From assembly GCA_965226475.1 (NCBI GenBank), contig CBDDDJ010000005.1:682001-746000 (forward strand): 64,000 nucleotides of DNA, written 5' to 3'. Source of the DNA: JASLMY01 sp965226475 (GTDB lineage Bacteria > Pseudomonadota > Alphaproteobacteria > GCA-2731375). Below, piece by piece: positions 38,162-47,823 of the stretch. The notes below the pieces were generated by a model. That model did not search any database. It had not been told where the DNA came from and worked only from the letters and a program-made list of their open reading frames with translations. The position numbers and the translations under genes are program-made. Position 1 is the stretch's first letter. Each line of letters opens with the position of its first letter.

Positions 38162-38280
38162 TAGTACCAAGTCATCACCGAGAGGATGCGGGTCTGCACG
38201 ATTTGCAGGGCGAGCGTGCCGCCGGTCACCAGAAAGACGCCCAGGAAGAAGGATGCTCCTTGGAGCGTATTTTGCTTCAT

Positions 38281-38706
38281 CACGTCTAATCACCCTTCTA
38301 CGAACAGACGGCAGTGACCGTGGCACGCTAAAAGCCAGCTGCATCGGCGGGAGCTTACCTGTATCCGACGCTTCGATCACGGAGACAGCTCCTACCACGT
38401 TCCGATTCCTCTCGTCGACGGGCGCTTCGAGTCGGCACCGCGAAATCGACGAGACGCCGTGTCACACCGTCCCACCCGTTGTCGCCTCAAGCGAGTCTTG
38501 GCCACCATCCTCACCGAGCGGCGCCCCGCCACCGGAAGGCAGGACGACGGATGCGGACGAATCACCCCTACGGCGAGAGGGAGTATCCAGATCGACGCGG
38601 CATCGTGAGTTTCCGCTTAGGGTCAATTGCCCGCCATATTCCGCTTGGTTCTCGCGACCGCGTGTCGCGCGGTTGCCGGGCTCGACCGATGTCATCGGCC
38701 GTGGAC
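38281..38706. other. Intergenic region without recognisable genes
   Basis: About 425 bp upstream of the spermidine-synthase-like gene. Short overlapping frames exist but none resembles a known protein. It presumably holds that gene's promoter; no convincing -35/-10 pair was seen. Confidence 0.45.
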
Positions 38707-38733
38707 AAAAAAGCGGCCGGGAAGGCCCGGCGC
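38707..38733 (-). terminator. Intrinsic terminator after the acyl-CoA carboxylase genes
   Basis: Read on the minus strand, GCCGGG, CCTT loop, CCCGGC is followed by CGC and six T. It lies 40 bp past the stop of the biotin-carboxylase subunit. Confidence 0.75.
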
Positions 38734-38772
38734 TCGGAATTTTCCGGACAACACCGAAAACATTTCAGCCGC

Positions 38773-40794
38773 TCACTCCTCTTGCGCCTCGAAGGCCAGC
38801 AGCTCGATCCCCTCCTCGACCTGCTGGCCGGCCTCGACATTGACCCGTTCGACCACGCCGTCGCCCGGAGCTAGGATGGTGTGTTCCATCTTCATCGCCT
38901 CCAGGATCATCAGCGCCTCACCCTTCGCGACGGCCTCCCCCGGCGCCACCATGACCTGGATGATTTTGCCCGGCAGCGGCGCGTTGACGCCGCCCACATG
39001 ATCGATCTCGACCGCGCCCAGCGCCATCGGATCGTGCCGGGCGAGGCGGCGCGACTTGCCCTCGAAGAGCACCGTCGCCTCGTTCCCGTGCCATACCACC
39101 TCGGCGCGGAAGGCCCGTCCGTCGATGGCGAGGTCGACGCCGTGGTCGCCATCGCGCCGGCCCGTCACCTCGGCTGGGCCGGCGGGCAGTGTCAGGCCGA
39201 AACGATCGTCGCCGTGGAGGGCAACGTCGATCCGCGTCTCCGCCTCGCCAACTCGCAGGATCACCTCGTCGCGGCCCTCGTCGTTCAGCCGCCAGCCGTC
39301 GAGGCCGGCCCAAGGTGAAAAAGGGTCGCCGCCGGCGGCGGCGTCCCGCGCCGCCGCCTCCCTCCGGCGAAGCAGCAGGTCGACGGCCACCGCCGCCAGC
39401 ACCTCGTCCTCCACGCCGTCGAACGGCGGCAGCAGGACGTCCAGACGGCGCTCGATGTAGCCGGTGTCGAGGTCGGCGGCGAGGAAAGCCGCGTCGCCGG
39501 CGATGGCGCGGAGGAACTCGACGTTGTTGGCGACGCCCGCGATCCGCGTCGCCTCCAGCCCGCGCCGCAAATGGCGGAGCGCGCCGTCGCGGGTCTCGTC
39601 CCAGGCGATCAGCTTGGCGATCATGGGGTCGTAGAAGATCGTGACCTCGTCACCCTCGGCCACCCCGGTGTCGACGCGGACGTGCGCGTCGTCCTTGGGC
39701 AGTGCCAGGCGGCGGAGCGGACCCGAGGAGGGGAAGAACTTGCGCCGGGGATCCTCGGCGTAGATCCGCGCCTCGACCGCGTGGCCCCTGAGCAAGATCT
39801 CGTCCTGGCCGAGCGGCAAGGCCTCGCCGGCGGCAACGCGGAGCTGCCATTCCACCAGGTCCTGGCCGGTGATCATCTCGGTCACCGGGTGCTCGACCTG
39901 GAGGCGGGTATTCATTTCCATGAAGAAGAAGCCATCCTCACGTAGCCCGTCGCTCACATCGGCGATGAACTCGACCGTGCCGGCGCCGACGTAGCCAATC
40001 GCCGCGGCCGCCGTCACCGCCGCCTCGCCCATGGCGGCGCGAAGCGCCTCGGTCATGCCCGGCGCGGGCGCTTCCTCGATCACCTTCTGGTGGCGGCGCT
40101 GGAGGGAGCAGTCGCGTTCGAACAGGTGGACGGCGTTGCCATGACCGTCGGCGAAGACCTGGATCTCGATATGGCGTGGGCGCTGGAGATAGCGCTCGAG
40201 CAGCACGCGGTCGTCGCCGAAGGCCGATTTCGCCTCGCGGCGCGCGCCCTTCAGCAAGGCGACCCAGCGGTCCTCGCCCTCGACGACGCGCATGCCCTTG
40301 CCACCGCCGCCCGCCACCGCCTTGATCAGCAGCGGATAGCCAATCGCCGCCGCCTCGCTCGCCAGCAGGACGTCGTCCTGATCCTCGCCGTGATAGCCCG
40401 GCACGATCGGCACGCCCGCCGCCTGCATCGCCCGCTTGGCCCCGTCCTTCTCGCCCATGGCGGAAATCGCGTCCGCCGGCGGGCCGATGAAGACGAGGCC
40501 CGCCTCGGCGCAGGCCCGGGCGAAGCCGGCGTTCTCCGAGAGGAAGCCGTAGCCCGGATGGATCGCGCTCGCGCCGGTCGAAAGCGCCGCTTCGATGATC
40601 CGCTCCGCCTGGAGGTAGCTTTCCGCCACCGGCGCCGGCCCGATGGCGATGGCTTCGTCGGCGGCGGCGACATGGGCCGCGCCCGCCTCGATATCGGAAT
40701 GCACGGCGACCACGCGGATGCCCAGCCGGCGCGCCGTGCGGGCGACCCGGCAGGCGATCTCGCCCCGGTTGGCGATCAGGATTTTATCAAACAT
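38773..40794 (-). CDS. mccA: Acyl-CoA carboxylase alpha subunit (biotin carboxylase plus biotin carrier; methylcrotonyl-CoA type)
   Basis: 673 residues. Biotin carboxylase domain in the first 450 residues (ILIANRGEIACRVARTARRL; AVAGGGGKGMRVV ATP loop; FMEMNTRLQVEHPVTE). The C-terminal biotinyl domain has the acceptor Lys in LEAMKMEHT. ATP-dependent carboxylation of biotin precedes transfer to the acyl-CoA by the beta subunit. The length fits 3-methylcrotonyl-CoA carboxylase, in leucine breakdown; propionyl- or geranyl-CoA cannot be excluded. Eight bases separate it from the beta gene. Confidence 0.9.
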   Translation of the reverse strand: MFDKILIANRGEIACRVARTARRLGIRVVAVHSDIEAGAAHVAAADEAIAIGPAPVAESYLQAERIIEAALSTGASAIHPGYGFLSENAGFARACAEAGLVFIGPPADAISAMGEKDGAKRAMQAAGVPIVPGYHGEDQDDVLLASEAAAIGYPLLIKAVAGGGGKGMRVVEGEDRWVALLKGARREAKSAFGDDRVLLERYLQRPRHIEIQVFADGHGNAVHLFERDCSLQRRHQKVIEEAPAPGMTEALRAAMGEAAVTAAAAIGYVGAGTVEFIADVSDGLREDGFFFMEMNTRLQVEHPVTEMITGQDLVEWQLRVAAGEALPLGQDEILLRGHAVEARIYAEDPRRKFFPSSGPLRRLALPKDDAHVRVDTGVAEGDEVTIFYDPMIAKLIAWDETRDGALRHLRRGLEATRIAGVANNVEFLRAIAGDAAFLAADLDTGYIERRLDVLLPPFDGVEDEVLAAVAVDLLLRRREAAARDAAAGGDPFSPWAGLDGWRLNDEGRDEVILRVGEAETRIDVALHGDDRFGLTLPAGPAEVTGRRDGDHGVDLAIDGRAFRAEVVWHGNEATVLFEGKSRRLARHDPMALGAVEIDHVGGVNAPLPGKIIQVMVAPGEAVAKGEALMILEAMKMEHTILAPGDGVVERVNVEAGQQVEEGIELLAFEAQEE

Positions 40795-40802
40795 TTAGGG
40801 CC

Positions 40803-42410
40803 TTACATCCTGAAGACGCCGAACTTGGTGTCCGGAATGGGCGCGTTGAGCGATGCCGAGATCCCGAGGCCGAGCACATCGCGGGTGGAGGCCGGATCGA
40901 CCAGGCCGTCGTCCCATATCCGGGCGGTGGCGAAATAGGGGTCGGACTGGGCCCGATACTGGTCGATGACTGGCTGCTTGAAGGCGGCCTCCTCGTCCTC
41001 GCTCCAGGTCTCGCCGGCGCGCTCGATATTGGCGCGGTGCACGGTGGCGAGCACGCCGGCCGCCTGCTCCGGTCCCATGACGGCGACGCTCGCGCTCGGC
41101 CACATCCAGAGAAATCGCGGACCGTAGGCCCGCCCGCACATGCCGTAGTTTCCGGCGCCGTAGGAGCCGCCGATGATCAGCGTGAACTTGGGTACCGCCG
41201 TGGTGGAAACGGCGGTGACGAGCTTGGCGCCATCCTTGGCGATGCCGCCCGACTCGTACTTCCGGCCGACCATGAAGCCGGAGATGTTCTGCAGGAAGAT
41301 CAAGGGGATGCGCCGCTGGCTGCAAAGTTCGATGAAATGCGCGCCCTTCAGGGCCGATTCCGAAAACAGAATTCCGTTGTTGGCGAGGATGCCGACGGGA
41401 TAGCCCCAGATCCGAGCGAAGCCGCACACCAGCGTTTCGCCATAGAGCCGCTTGAACTCGTCGAGGCGGCTGGCGTCGACGATGCGGGCGATTACCTCGC
41501 GGACGTCATAGGGTTGGCGCACGTCGCGCGGCAGGATGCCCAGGATCTCGTCCGGATCGTGGGCCGGCGCCTCGGGCGGCGCCACCTCGAGGTCGTGGCG
41601 CTTCGGGCGGTTGAGGTTGGCCACGATGCGGCGCGCGATGGCCAGCCCATGGTTGTCGTCCACCGCGTAATGGTCGGTGACGCCGGAGATGCGGCTATGC
41701 ACGTCGGCGCCCCCCAGGTCTTCCGCCGAGACCACCTCGCCCGTCGCCGCCTTCACCAGCGGCGGACCGCCCAGGAAGATCGTCCCCTGGCGGCGGACGA
41801 TGATGGCGTCGTCCGACATCGCCGGCACATAGGCACCGCCGGCCGTGCAGCTGCCCATCACGACGGCGATCTGCGGGATGCCCTGGGCCGACATGTTGGC
41901 TTGGTTGTAGAAGATCCGCCCGAAGTGATCGCGGTCGGGAAAGACGTCGGGCCATTCGGGCAGGTTGGCGCCTCCGCTGTCTACCAGATAGAGGCAGGGC
42001 AGGTTATTCTGCATCGCCACTTCCTGGGCGCGCAGGTGTTTCTTTACCGTCAGCGCATAATAGGTGCCGCCCTTGACTGTCGCGTCGTTGGCGACGATCA
42101 CGCATTCCCGCCCCGAGACCCGGCCGATCCCGGTGATGACGCCGGCGCTGGCGATATCGTCCTCGTAGACGCCGTTGGCGGCGAGCTGCGAAAGCTCCAG
42201 GAACGGCCCGCCCGGATCGACCAGGGCGCGGATCCGATTGCGCGGCAGCAGCTTGCCGCGACCCAGATGGCGCTTGCGCGACCGCTCCCCGCCGCCCTGC
42301 TTCACCCGGCCGACGGCCTCGCGCAGTTGCGCCACGCGCGCGCGCCAATGGTTCTGGTTCTCCCGAAACGCCTCGGACCGGGTATCAAGCCCGCTCTCGA
42401 TCACCGACAT
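40803..42410 (-). CDS. mccB: Acyl-CoA carboxylase beta subunit (methylcrotonyl-CoA type)
   Basis: 535 residues of carboxyltransferase. Motifs include YLVDSGGANLPEWPDVFPDR, VMGSCTAGGAYVPAMSD and LQNISGFMVGRKYESGGIAKDG cut across the active site, and GRAYGPRFLWMWPSASVAVMG. The GANLP and GIAKDGAK motifs are those of methylcrotonoyl-CoA carboxylase beta. The ATG at 42410 (MSVIESGLDTRS) is preferred over TTG 42419. Confidence 0.92.
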   Translation of the reverse strand: MSVIESGLDTRSEAFRENQNHWRARVAQLREAVGRVKQGGGERSRKRHLGRGKLLPRNRIRALVDPGGPFLELSQLAANGVYEDDIASAGVITGIGRVSGRECVIVANDATVKGGTYYALTVKKHLRAQEVAMQNNLPCLYLVDSGGANLPEWPDVFPDRDHFGRIFYNQANMSAQGIPQIAVVMGSCTAGGAYVPAMSDDAIIVRRQGTIFLGGPPLVKAATGEVVSAEDLGGADVHSRISGVTDHYAVDDNHGLAIARRIVANLNRPKRHDLEVAPPEAPAHDPDEILGILPRDVRQPYDVREVIARIVDASRLDEFKRLYGETLVCGFARIWGYPVGILANNGILFSESALKGAHFIELCSQRRIPLIFLQNISGFMVGRKYESGGIAKDGAKLVTAVSTTAVPKFTLIIGGSYGAGNYGMCGRAYGPRFLWMWPSASVAVMGPEQAAGVLATVHRANIERAGETWSEDEEAAFKQPVIDQYRAQSDPYFATARIWDDGLVDPASTRDVLGLGISASLNAPIPDTKFGVFRM

Positions 42411-42517
42411 CGCCGCCAACGCTCCTCTTCGAATAGGGCGCTAGACATATACCAAACCCCGCCAAAGCTCGACCCGGGCCGGCAAACGGCGAGAGGCGGG
42501 AGTCGGGGGCCGCCCGC

Positions 42518-45286
42518 TCACCCAGGGGCGGGCGCCTCGCGAGGTCTATTTCCGCGCCGCTTCCCCACTCGCGCGGCGAGGAAGACGCAGCAGACTCCCA
42601 AGATCAGCGCCAAGACCGCGCCCCAGAGGCCGCGCCACCCGCCTCCCCGGTGACCCAATCGCACGCCGTCGACCCCCTCGGGGACCATGACGGCTATCCG
42701 GCCGAGCGCATCGGGCGTCGCCTCCAAGTCACCGCGCGAGGATTCGACGCGCGTTCCCTTGCGGTATTGGAAATTCAAGATCAAGGGACGCGGCGCCGAC
42801 GCGGCCTCGAAGGAGGCGAGAACCAGCCCCTCCGACAGCGCGACCGTCGCGGGCCGGGCCTCGTCCTCGGGAAAAAATGCGTAAGGCCTCGCCTCGCCCA
42901 GGTCGTAAATCGTCGTTCGCCCGAGAGCGGCCGCGATGCTCGCCTCCCCGATCATCCGCTCCGGCGTGATGGGATAGGTCAGGAAGTTCTGCTCGAGGCG
43001 GCCGCGAAAATCGAGAACGTTCGGCCGGTACACGATCAGCCAGCGCACGCCCAGTTCCCGCGCTTTCCCCGCCCCCCAGCTCCATACGTTGTCCAGCAAT
43101 TCGCGATCGTCGAGGCGATCCTCGATCAGGGGATCGTAGCCTCCCAGGTTCGGAATCTTGAAACGGGACGATAAGTCCAGCGGAAGACTGGTGACGTAAC
43201 GCTCGCCCTTCGCGCGCCAGGGCGCGAAGACGACGACCCTCGGGGGAAGCCGCCCGCCGGAGTCCGGCCCCGCCGCGACGATCGCACTGATTTTCTTCGG
43301 CAATTCCGGATAGAGGCCCGCCTCGAAGTCGAAAAAGCTCCGCGTGGTGAGGAACAGGTTCGCCAGCGTCAGGACGACCGACAGGGAGGCACAGAGCCCG
43401 ACGATGGAACGTCCCCGCCGCTCGCTCGCCATGGACGTCATCGCGCCGAGCACCCCCACGCCGCCGATGCCCAGGCAAAAGGACAAGAGCGGCAAGAACT
43501 TGAACGGGTAGTTGAAATATTCGAACGCCGGGAGCCGCGCCATCAGCTCCCATAAAATACCGGAATCGCCGCCCGCCAGCAGCAGCAAGACGCCGCCGAC
43601 GATAATGTATCGGTTGGCCAATACATACGGCCGGTCCAGTTTGGCCCGGGCGAGCCTGCCGACGAGAAACAGCAGCCCCAGGCAACCGAGGAAGGTGAAC
43701 ACGCCGCCGCTGAAGTAGGTTTCGACATGCCTTTCGTTCTGTCCGAGCAGGAGATCGGGACCGTCGAACAGCGCCCCCGGCACGAAGAGCGCCCAAACGC
43801 GCGGAAATATCCCGATGCCCAGTCCGCCCGTCCGGTCCAGTCCGTCGATCTGCGCCGCCTGACTGGTCAGCAAGGGAAGAATGCCGCCCAAGGCGATGAG
43901 ACCGGCGCCCGCGAGCATGAGCAGGTCCACGAGGCGAATGGGCCGGTTGGGGAACGCGAAGAGTAGCAATACCGCCCAGGTCGCCACGCAGTAGAACCAC
44001 ATCTGCGCATTGCCGGAATGAAAGAACAGGGCGATCGCAAGGCCCGTCGCGATCGCCCACTTCCAGCCCGGCCGGCCGCGAATGAACATTTCGGCCAACA
44101 GCAGCAGAATGGGCAGCCAGAGCGCGACCGGCAGCATGTAATACCAACTGCGGCCCGCCATGAAGAAGAAGCCGGACAGGGTCAGGGATATGGCCAAACC
44201 CGCGCAGACGCGCGAGTCCACCCCCTGGTATCGCGCCCAGGCGAAGGCGGCGAAATAACCGGCGATCAAATGAAAAACCGCGAATATCTCGATGGTGAAG
44301 TCTAGGCCGCCGAAGGCCAGGCTCGATGCGGCGCAAGACAGGATCATCCCGGGATAGGAGATCGCGTAGGTGCCCAGGCTGAAAATTGGGCTGCCACGAA
44401 ACTGATAGACGTTGAAATCGGGCCAAACGCCGTTTCCCAGGGCTTCGCAACCGATCTGGATCACGGGCAGGAATTGGGCGTAGTTGTCGTCGCGCGTGAA
44501 GGGATGGGGTTGCAGCAAGTAGACCACCACGAGCGCCAGCGCGACGACGATCGCGCCGGTCAGGCATACCCACCCCACCCGGCGCGGCGTCTCCCCCGGC
44601 GCATCGCCGGCCGGTCCCGGCGCCGTCGCGAGGACGGCGAAAAACCCTATCCGCGAGAGACAGACGACCAGGACGGCCAGCAGGGACACCAGCGCCGCGC
44701 TCGACAGGGCGACCGTCCAGAACACGCGCTCGCGCACCGGATTGACGACGTGGCCGAACAACAGTCCGGGAGCGTTTTTAAATACCGAGCGATCGATCCG
44801 CACGACATCCTCGACCGTTTCCCGGTCGGCGTAATGCCACCGCTTTTCCTGGCGCGGGAATTCATCGATCTCGCCGGCCGAGTATTCGCGGGTTTGCCCG
44901 GCGATCGTTATCCGCAGGCGCCGCAGGCTGGTCTTCCACCCCTTCGGCAGATAGAGATTGAGGCTCTCGATGATTCCGGAGATCCGATAGCCAATCACAT
45001 GCTCGCCGATCCGGCCGACGTCGACGTGCATTTTACTGTCTTCGCGGACCGGGTGAACATAGGTTCTGGACGGATTTATGAATAGGTAGCTCGTGATCAG
45101 CGAGTTCTCGACCACATGGGCGTTCTCGCCCTCGATCTCGACCTCGATCGAATCGATCCCGTGGACATAGAGCAGATCGAAAATCAGATGATAGGCCAAG
45201 GCGACGGCGAAGGCCGACGCGAGCATCATCGAAACGGCCCGCGCCATTCCCAGGCGTGAAATCCCGCGAGGAAACGCCGCGTTCAT
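42518..45286 (-). CDS. Large multi-pass membrane protein (GT-C/YfhO-like)
   Basis: 922 residues with about 13 membrane segments. After one N-terminal segment comes a roughly 150-residue periplasmic domain (VEIEGENAHVVENSLITSYL), then a second segment and a block of segments from about residue 240 starting LLQPHPFTRDDNYAQFLPV. The Asp pair in that first loop, the long C-terminal periplasmic domain and one final segment recall GT-C glycosyltransferases of the YfhO type, which use polyprenyl-linked sugars. Assignment is by layout. It stands alone between the carboxylase and the enoyl-CoA hydratase genes. Confidence 0.7.
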   Translation of the reverse strand: MNAAFPRGISRLGMARAVSMMLASAFAVALAYHLIFDLLYVHGIDSIEVEIEGENAHVVENSLITSYLFINPSRTYVHPVREDSKMHVDVGRIGEHVIGYRISGIIESLNLYLPKGWKTSLRRLRITIAGQTREYSAGEIDEFPRQEKRWHYADRETVEDVVRIDRSVFKNAPGLLFGHVVNPVRERVFWTVALSSAALVSLLAVLVVCLSRIGFFAVLATAPGPAGDAPGETPRRVGWVCLTGAIVVALALVVVYLLQPHPFTRDDNYAQFLPVIQIGCEALGNGVWPDFNVYQFRGSPIFSLGTYAISYPGMILSCAASSLAFGGLDFTIEIFAVFHLIAGYFAAFAWARYQGVDSRVCAGLAISLTLSGFFFMAGRSWYYMLPVALWLPILLLLAEMFIRGRPGWKWAIATGLAIALFFHSGNAQMWFYCVATWAVLLLFAFPNRPIRLVDLLMLAGAGLIALGGILPLLTSQAAQIDGLDRTGGLGIGIFPRVWALFVPGALFDGPDLLLGQNERHVETYFSGGVFTFLGCLGLLFLVGRLARAKLDRPYVLANRYIIVGGVLLLLAGGDSGILWELMARLPAFEYFNYPFKFLPLLSFCLGIGGVGVLGAMTSMASERRGRSIVGLCASLSVVLTLANLFLTTRSFFDFEAGLYPELPKKISAIVAAGPDSGGRLPPRVVVFAPWRAKGERYVTSLPLDLSSRFKIPNLGGYDPLIEDRLDDRELLDNVWSWGAGKARELGVRWLIVYRPNVLDFRGRLEQNFLTYPITPERMIGEASIAAALGRTTIYDLGEARPYAFFPEDEARPATVALSEGLVLASFEAASAPRPLILNFQYRKGTRVESSRGDLEATPDALGRIAVMVPEGVDGVRLGHRGGGWRGLWGAVLALILGVCCVFLAARVGKRRGNRPREAPAPG

Positions 45287-45534
45287 CGCGCCGACCCCAC
45301 GGCCCCCCGCCGCCCCTCGTCGCCAGCGGCGCGAACGCCTTCCACGCGCCGCGATCTCATCCGCGCCGCGTCCTGGCCGGTGCCGCGCGCGGGGCGACCC
45401 GGCCGGCGCGGCCCGCGCCGCCGGTAACGAGTGCCTTCATGCCGCCGCGCCCCGTCCCCTACAAACCCGTTCGGCGCGAGTCTACGGCATTTCGGCCCTC
45501 GCGCGCGATGCCCGGCGCGACACGGCCGGCCGGG

Positions 45535-46332
45535 CTACGTCCCCGTGAAGTTCGCGCCGCGCTTCTCGACGAAGGCGGCGACGCCCTCGCGGTAATCGTC
45601 GCGGGCGGCGCAATCGGCGAAGCACTCCGCCTCCATCTGCAGCTGGGCCTCGAACTCGTTCTCCAGGCTGCGGTACATCAGCCGCTTGCCCTGGCCGTAG
45701 ACGTGCGTCGGCCCGGCGGCGAGGCGGGCCGCCAGCTAGTCGCACTTGGCGTCCAGCTCGTCGTCGCCAACGACGAAGTTCACCAGCCCGATGTCGGCCA
45801 TCGCTTGCGCCGTATGGCGGTCCCCCAGCAGCATCATCTCCATCGAGCGCTTGAGGCCGATGGCGCGCGGCAGGTGGAAGCTGGCCGAGCCGTCGGGCGT
45901 GGTACCGATGTGGCAGTAGGCCAGCGTGTAGAAGGCGCTCTCGGCGCTGATCACCAGATCACACGCGGCGGCGAAGGAGACCCCGGCGCCGGCCGCGGCA
46001 CCCCGCACCTTGGCCAGAACCGGCTTCGGCATGCGGCGCATGGAGAAGCACATGGCATGCAAATCGTGGATCCGGTGGAGGAAATAGCCTTGCACCTCGG
46101 GCCCGTCGTTCTCGGCCAGGTAGGCGTGCATGTTCTTGACGTCGCCGCCGGCCATGAAGTGATCGCCGGCCCCGGTCAGCACCACGCAGCGGATGGCGTC
46201 GTCGAATTCGACCTGGTGGAAGGCCTCGTCCATTAGCGCGCGCATCTCCATCGAGAGGGCATTGCGCGCCTCGGGGCGGTTCATGGTGAGGGTGGCGACG
46301 GCGCCGTCGACGGTGAGTTCGAGATCGGCCAT
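45535..46332 (-). pseudogene. Enoyl-CoA hydratase/isomerase with in-frame TAG
   Basis: A single frame of 266 codons broken by TAG at 45736-45738. Before it: LTMNRPEARNALSMEMRALM, VLTGAGDHFMAGGDVKNM (oxyanion loop) and VRGAAAGAGVSFAAACDLVI, TLAYCHIGTTPDGSASFHLP (catalytic Glu replaced by Thr-Pro-Asp-Gly). After it: LAARLAAGPTHVYGQGKRLM and REGVAAFVEKRGANFTGT. GAG (Glu) to TAG would explain the stop. The C-terminal helix block needed for oligomerisation would be lost. Confidence 0.88.
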
Positions 46333-46931
46333 GGGGTGGTCTCCGTTGTCGTGGGTCGCGTTGCTCGGATGTGCCGGGGCTCTCGGATGTGGCGGGGCCG
46401 TACCGCGCCGGAACGCCCGCCCGACGTCTCGGGGGAGAGATCGCCCGGGACCCCGAGCCTGTCAAGGGCGCCGGGCGCCGGGGCCGCGCGGGGGAGGAGG
46501 CCGCCAAATGCCGCGTTTTCGGCCGGAATCATCGAAAACCCCGCCGATTCACGGCACCGGGAGGGCAGCGGGAGGCCACCGGGAGGGTGCGAGCGTGCCG
46601 CGCCGCGCGCTCGTTGGGCGAGAATTCCATGTCTATGATATGGCGTCCGCCGAGGCCCGGCGCAAGGCGGCGGCGCGCGCGCCGGCGAGGCGCCGCCGGG
46701 GGGCGGTCCTCGGGGCGCGAAGCCGTGGATTTCCGCGCTTTGTCCGCGCCGCCGAGCCCGCCCGGCCGCGGGCCGCCGGGCGCCGGCCGGGGGCCGGGAG
46801 GGCCGGCGCGGGCGCCGACGACGCGGGCCGCCGCGACGCTCCGGCGGGTCCGCGCGGCGCGCCGTGGGCGGCCGGCGGGAGGCTTGCGCGCCGCTTCCCC
46901 GCGCGCGCCGGCGTCGCCCTGGCGTGGGCCC

Positions 46932-47030
46932 GGGGTAGGCCTGGGGTAGGCCTGGGGTAGGCCTGGGGTAGGCCTGGGGTAGGCCTGGGGTAGGCCTGGG
47001 GTAGGCCTGGGGTAGGCCTGGGGTAGACTT
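46932..47030 (+). repeat. Tandem repeat, 11-bp unit GGGGTAGGCCT, eight perfect copies plus a degenerate ninth
   Basis: GGGGTAGGCCT is repeated without change from 46932 to 47019, followed by GGGGTAGACTT. The unit contains the palindrome AGGCCT. Eleven bp is close to one helical turn, so the palindromes would face the same side of the helix. Confidence 0.95.
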
Positions 47031-47251
47031 GGCGTGGTCTGGACGTCGCCCGAACGCGGCCTCGCGCGGCCTCGCGCCCGGCCGGCCGCCGGGTCCCGCC
47101 CGGGGCGGCGCGCCCCGCGGGTCCCGGGCGGCGGCGGCCCGGGGACCGGGCGTCGCCCCTCGCCCCCCGCCGCCCCGATGGCGCCACGACGGCGACCGTT
47201 CGGACGGCTTCACCGGAGTCGGGGCCGAGGGAGCCGGCGTCCCCGGAAGCA

Positions 47252-47602
47252 AGGCGGATGGTCGTGGCGAAGCGGCATCGGCGCGGCCCCGGCCTCGCCA
47301 GGGCAAGCGGAACGGTTCCGAGCCCCCGGTGGCGGTTTGCCCGGGGGTGACCGGATCGACCGCCGCCATCGGGCCGGAAGCGGGCGAGATCGCGGCGACG
47401 GGCGCCGCGAGCCGTCACGAACCACGCCGTGGCGCCGGGTCGCGGCACCGTCCGGATCGGCGCGCCGGATCGGGCGGCCGAGCGTGTCGTGGGACAAGGC
47501 GGCGGCGTCGCCCCCGGCGCCGGTTTCCCGGCTCGACCGGCCGAGGGCGTCAAAAACGCCGAGGTCGGGGCAAGACAAAATGCAAGACGCGACCCCTTGT
47601 TC
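47252..47602 (+). repeat. 351-bp dispersed repeat, copy A
   Basis: Runs from AGGCGGATGGTCGTGGCGAA to GCGACCCCTTGTTC. It matches copy B (57402-57752) base for base in length with about 20 substitutions (about 94% identity, my hand count) and no indels. No long inverted repeats at its ends and no transposase. Open frames on the minus strand do not resemble known proteins. Confidence 0.9.
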
Positions 47603-47823
47603 GGCAGCCTGATCAACGGATATTCCCGGCAAATCCGATCATCTGGGGTTACTGGGTCCGTCGTCTTCGGTTCATGTCCGAAGCTGGTGGCATGGTCGCC
47701 GACGGACGGTCATGTAGGCGGCGCTGCAAAAATGCTCCACGCGAGGCGGCCGGGTAGTCCGGTTGCGGCGGCGCGAAGATGCGCCAGTGATCGTCCCCTG
47801 TTGTTAGCGACGGGGGGCAGGAG

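Larger units (their letters stand above)
33578..38280 (-). pseudogene. Membrane-embedded spermidine-synthase-like protein gene split by IS630 and IS1595 elements
   Basis: The N-terminus (MKQNTLQGASFFLGVFLVTGG to ILSVMTWYY) lies at 38164-38280. After IS630 comes LAFLSIGIAMLGLASGGLWVYR, and after IS1595 VVGAARLETLVNPLADSNVW and the remainder to 33578. Removing both IS with one target repeat each gives W-Y-Y-L-A-F-L and V-Y-R-N-R-P-S, both in frame. The intact protein would have about 820 residues: several N-terminal membrane segments, a central aminopropyltransferase-type SAM-binding domain (GAVIGAGAGRDLLSAKRFG, VVGIELNP), and more C-terminal membrane segments. Such fused proteins are of unknown function. 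Confidence 0.9.
46333..47707. other. Very GC-rich accessory region without a credible gene
   Basis: About 1.4 kb of extreme GC content in which all six frames are open only because stop codons are rare. It contains a tandem 11-bp repeat and one copy of a 351-bp dispersed repeat (annotated separately). A short near-duplicate, CTCGGATGTGCCGGGG and CTCGGATGTGGCGGGG, occurs at its left end. No protein motif was found on either strand. Confidence 0.6.

Noticed and set aside
46281..47616. Long open frames over the GC-rich region, including one rich in GLPQAYPRPT repeats
   Set aside because: All frames are open because stops are rare at this GC content; the peptide repeats derive from the 11-bp tandem repeat.
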